NCBI GenBank assembly: GCA_037975125.1
Contig: CM075853.1
Span: 90,837,663-90,901,662 of the forward strand
Origin: Latrodectus hesperus
Lineage: Eukaryota; Arthropoda; Arachnida; Araneae; Theridiidae
Length of the DNA stretch: 64,000 nucleotides
Reading direction: 5' to 3'
Under the pieces are notes generated by a model. The model searched no databases. It was not told the origin of the DNA and worked only from the letters and a program-made list of their open reading frames with translations. The translations under genes were made by a program, and so were the position numbers. Shown piece by piece: positions 60,300-64,000 of this stretch (positions within the stretch are counted from its first letter, which is position 1; each line of letters opens with the position of its first letter).

Positions 60300-63200
60300 G
60301 AATGAAAAAATTGAGATTATTGCTTGAGGCTAATGAGAGAGAGATTCCGGGCCTTAATATTTTAGCGTTTTTGATTTTTTATTTTTCAAATGTTGATGCT
60401 TATATTTTTTTGCATAAAGTTCTTTTGAATTTAATTATGATGTTGTGAAAAGAATATTTAATTCTTTAAAGAATTTGGCATTACACGAGTAGACTCCCGT
60501 TGTCAATTTATGCATAGTTCATTCATATGAATATATACTTGATTTCTGATAAATATTTACTGATAGACACCCTTATAAAAGTCATTTTTGTTTCTTAACA
60601 CTTTGAAATAAATATAAATATATCTACATATTTTGGATATTGTTGCATTAGAAAAAGCAATATTCAATTATTTTATTTTATTTATTACTTTTAAGGATGT
60701 GGGGAATTGAGAAAATTTTTTAGAAATACAGTAATTAATAATCATACAAAATGATTTGAACAATACTTAAATATTAAATGTACAATAGAAAGAGCTGTCT
60801 TTAAAAACGGTTTATGCTTAAAAAATTAGAACTAAAAGATTTGTTTTGTGTTTGCCTTAAAAAGGTTTACAATAAATAATTTTTAAATGAAATATTTCTT
60901 ACAATTAGCTAAGATTGTAAATTATAATAAAAGTTAGTGTTAGATAGTTATATTTGAAATAAGATAATATATTTGAAAATGGAAATATTTTTTTAATAAT
61001 ATTTCTTTCTTAAAATTACTTTAGATGAAAATAACGAATATCTGAAAAAGTTTCAAACTGCTATTGTTAAAATTAAATGAGAGGACTGAAACATATTCAG
61101 AATTTAAATATTGTAAAAATGTTTCTTGTGTTTTTGGTATGTTTTCTAAAACTTATCATAAAATTTAATTAAGATTTAAATATTTTAGTTCTTTTTTAAA
61201 AACTATTAAAGGAAATATGAATCAATTAGATAAAGGAATTGTAAATAGTTTCACATAACTTAACAGACAGAGTGTAAAGAAGAGAAAATATTTTAAGATA
61301 GTAAAAGAACTCTTAATTTAACGTAAAAAACAAACATTGAAATAAGCATTTAACTTTATAACTTTTGATATTTTATGTGAGAGATGTTTGTATTCGTATA
61401 ATTGTCCAATTTTATTTACTTATTTTACTACATTTTGAAATTCCTGAGCAGATGTGAATCCGGTTCTCTATATTTAATGAATATGTACTGATGAAAATAC
61501 TTGCAAAATATGTCTGTTTAATGAAAAACACATTTTATCGCAAAATATAATAAACTAACCAAACACATGAATTAAAACTTTCTATAAATATGTGTTTGAT
61601 TGGGCATATAACAATTGATGCATATTATAAGTCATGACATAATAATTTCTTGAAACTAGAACATATATTCCTTTAAATTCAGTAATTAAAAATAAGTAAA
61701 ATGCTGTTTAAAAAACTAACATTCTTTCAAATTTTATTGAAGCTTCATTTTTAAAAAAAATATTTAAATAAGGTTTCGATGCAATAATATTTCTAATTAA
61801 TTATTTTATGATTAAAAATTAGTTTTATTTTTATTTAATTTCATTAATTTTAATAAACTGTTAATAGTTGTAAAGCTTGACATTTTGCGTTCATCCATTA
61901 GAAAAGATGAAAAGTACTATAAGTTTCCGGAAATAATAGTTTTACAATTAAATATTCTATCTACTATAATTATTACAATACTACGTAAAGTTAAGTCTTA
62001 TAATTGTTATCTCTTTTAAATAACATATGTCAGATAAATCATATTCCGTATAAATAAGCTTCCGAATATTATATAAGGATTTATATATTCATTGCAGTAT
62101 TTAACATATTTTTTTCTAATTTATTTAAGATTTATTTTTTCTTAAGATTTATTATTCTTATAATTTAAAATAAAAATAGTAAATTAAATTATAAAAAATA
62201 ATAAAAATAAATGGAAAATCTTATTATTCAAATAATAATTAATTTAGTATAGAGAAATTCCATTTGTCGTCATTTTAAGTTTAAATAAAATGAATGAAAT
62301 TAATAATTAAATTAGTATTACCAACTAATAATTAAATTTCTATTTTCAACTGACATTGTCACGGAATATTTCAAAAGGTTTTAATAAACAGTTATTCTTC
62401 AAAAAATTTAATTATATTTTACCTGAATTTATAAAATTTTATTTCACATGGATTTTTAAATTAATAATTGCATTTTTCCTTTGTTAAGAACATATTGACT
62501 TAAAAGATATATAAGCTTTAAAATTTTTAAATTTTAAAACCAATACTCTGAAATGATAAATTATAATTGGAAATTTTGGTTTCTAATTAAATTTAAAATT
62601 CAGTTAAAGTCAAACTAAAATAAAAATACTAAAACAAATTTGAATTTAAAATTCAAACACTTAAGATAAATAACTTTTTGTTCTTGAATTACATATTATT
62701 AAATTCATAAATGTAAATTTAGTTATCATCTTGGAGAAAACTAGTATTTATTTAAATTTAACTACTCATATACGGCTAGGTATGCTATTTAAAAATTAAA
62801 AGTAATCTGATTTCCTGTATTTGAGCTATTAATAAAGCAATAAGTTATTTTTATTTCATGGTATATTTAAGAAACAAGACAAAGGAGCGCGTGAACATTT
62901 TTATAAAATTAAAAGAATAAATAGTGTTTTTCATTTTATTAAATTATATTTAAAAAATACTATTAATAAATTTTTAGGGAGTCATTATGAATTTTAATGA
63001 GTTCAAAAAATTTTGGCGGGGTAATACAATGCATTATTTTCTATTAATCGTTATCTTTTTTATAATAAAGGAAAAGAACTTAAAAAAAGTAACTTCAAAA
63101 GACGATTAGAATTAAATCTTCCCAAATAAATCCCCAATTATTATATGACTGAAAGCATTCTGACATTATGATCTCCAAGGTGCAAGTTTTGAATAAGATT

Positions 63201-64000
63201 CGCTCATGACTGATTTTATTTCTTGATGACCATGACTTTCAATACTAAAAAGATTGATCACTACACGGAAGAAAACTTTGTATAATTATGCACTTTTATG
63301 AATGGAAAAGCGATCAAGTGTAACGAATAGTTTCCTAAGCGTATTTGCATCTTCATGGAAGGTCACAGAAAATAACATCTTTCAACGAGATCTTCAAAGG
63401 TAACGACTGAATGTTGGATTTAGTTCATTGCACATTAAAGTTTGCGCTTTCTGATGCGCAAAAATAAGTCAGTGTAATTAACTCTTAAATAAATACTTAT
63501 AATAATTAAGAGAACTAAGAAATTATTAAAAAGAAATATTTAACACACCTCAATTGTTTGATATTTGAAACATTTGAGCATCACTTTTTAGTGAATAATT
63601 TTATTATGATATTAAAATAAATTATGCAAGAAAATAATTTTAAGAATATCTAAAATTCTTTAAATTTAAAAATAGTTGCATGAAAACTCTTAAAGAAATA
63701 TGAGTAAAACAAAGATAAATTGTGTGCTTTCACTCTATGATTGTGTTTCTTTTCAATGATGAATGCAGTTTTTAAAAGTAAAAGATGACGAATTAATGTT
63801 TTAAAACTTGACGAATTAATGAAAAAGAAAGCTTAATTTGTCAGAAAAAATCTACAAATTATGCATTTTTATTTTCTTACTTTGTAAATTATTAATTTTT
63901 CAGCTTTTTCTCTCTTTACAATTTTTAAATCACAGGAATCTTGATTATCTCATACTTAATAATCTAAACTATATTTTAATAAAATTTGCTTGTAGCTTTG
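60300..64000. other. Upstream intergenic region, nothing recognised
   Basis: Very AT-rich. No ORF over 60 residues, no tRNA-like head and no repeat I could identify. Confidence 0.55.

Overview
This is AT-rich eukaryotic DNA, with introns, (TA)n microsatellites and many transposable-element families. The intron-bearing animal genes, the mariner/Tc1, hAT, Ty3-type and tRNA-derived SINE elements, and a Gly/Ala/Ser/Tyr-rich secreted protein suggest an arthropod. A spider is my best guess, by inference and not proven.

Three host genes can be modelled. (1) 630-19669, plus strand: a nine-exon zinc transporter of the ZIP11/SLC39A11 type. All splice phases close and give 329 residues. (2) 21122-28238, minus strand: a four-exon Mediator subunit MED30 of 217 residues, convergent with the transporter. 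(3) 57071-59216, minus strand: a two-coding-exon gene for a secreted protein of about 380 residues. It has a low-complexity G/A/S/Y/Q-rich body, a hydrophobic segment, a basic cleavage site and a cysteine-containing C-terminal domain. I do not recognise its function. Its last exon is short and was found only by following the splice donor.

The rest is introns and repeats. ZIP11 introns hold degraded mariner and Tc1-like transposons, a 24-bp terminal-inverted-repeat MITE, a LINE fragment and a tRNA-like SINE head. MED30 introns hold two LINE 3'-end fragments, one split by a 328-bp hAT MITE with a perfect 8-bp target duplication. The 30-48 kb intergenic region carries several tRNA-derived SINE families, two reverse-transcriptase C-terminal fragments with ATG-rich tails, very long (TA)n arrays, a 223-bp tandem array and a perfect 54-bp palindrome.

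The most striking structure is at about 48.69-54.36 kb. One minus-strand SINE has been split twice. The first insertion is a 4105-bp Ty3/gypsy-type LTR element with matching 601-bp LTRs and a GTGC target duplication. The second is a 1302-bp mariner element at a TA. The LTR element has lost protease, reverse transcriptase and most of RNase H, so its Gag nucleocapsid is joined in frame to integrase.
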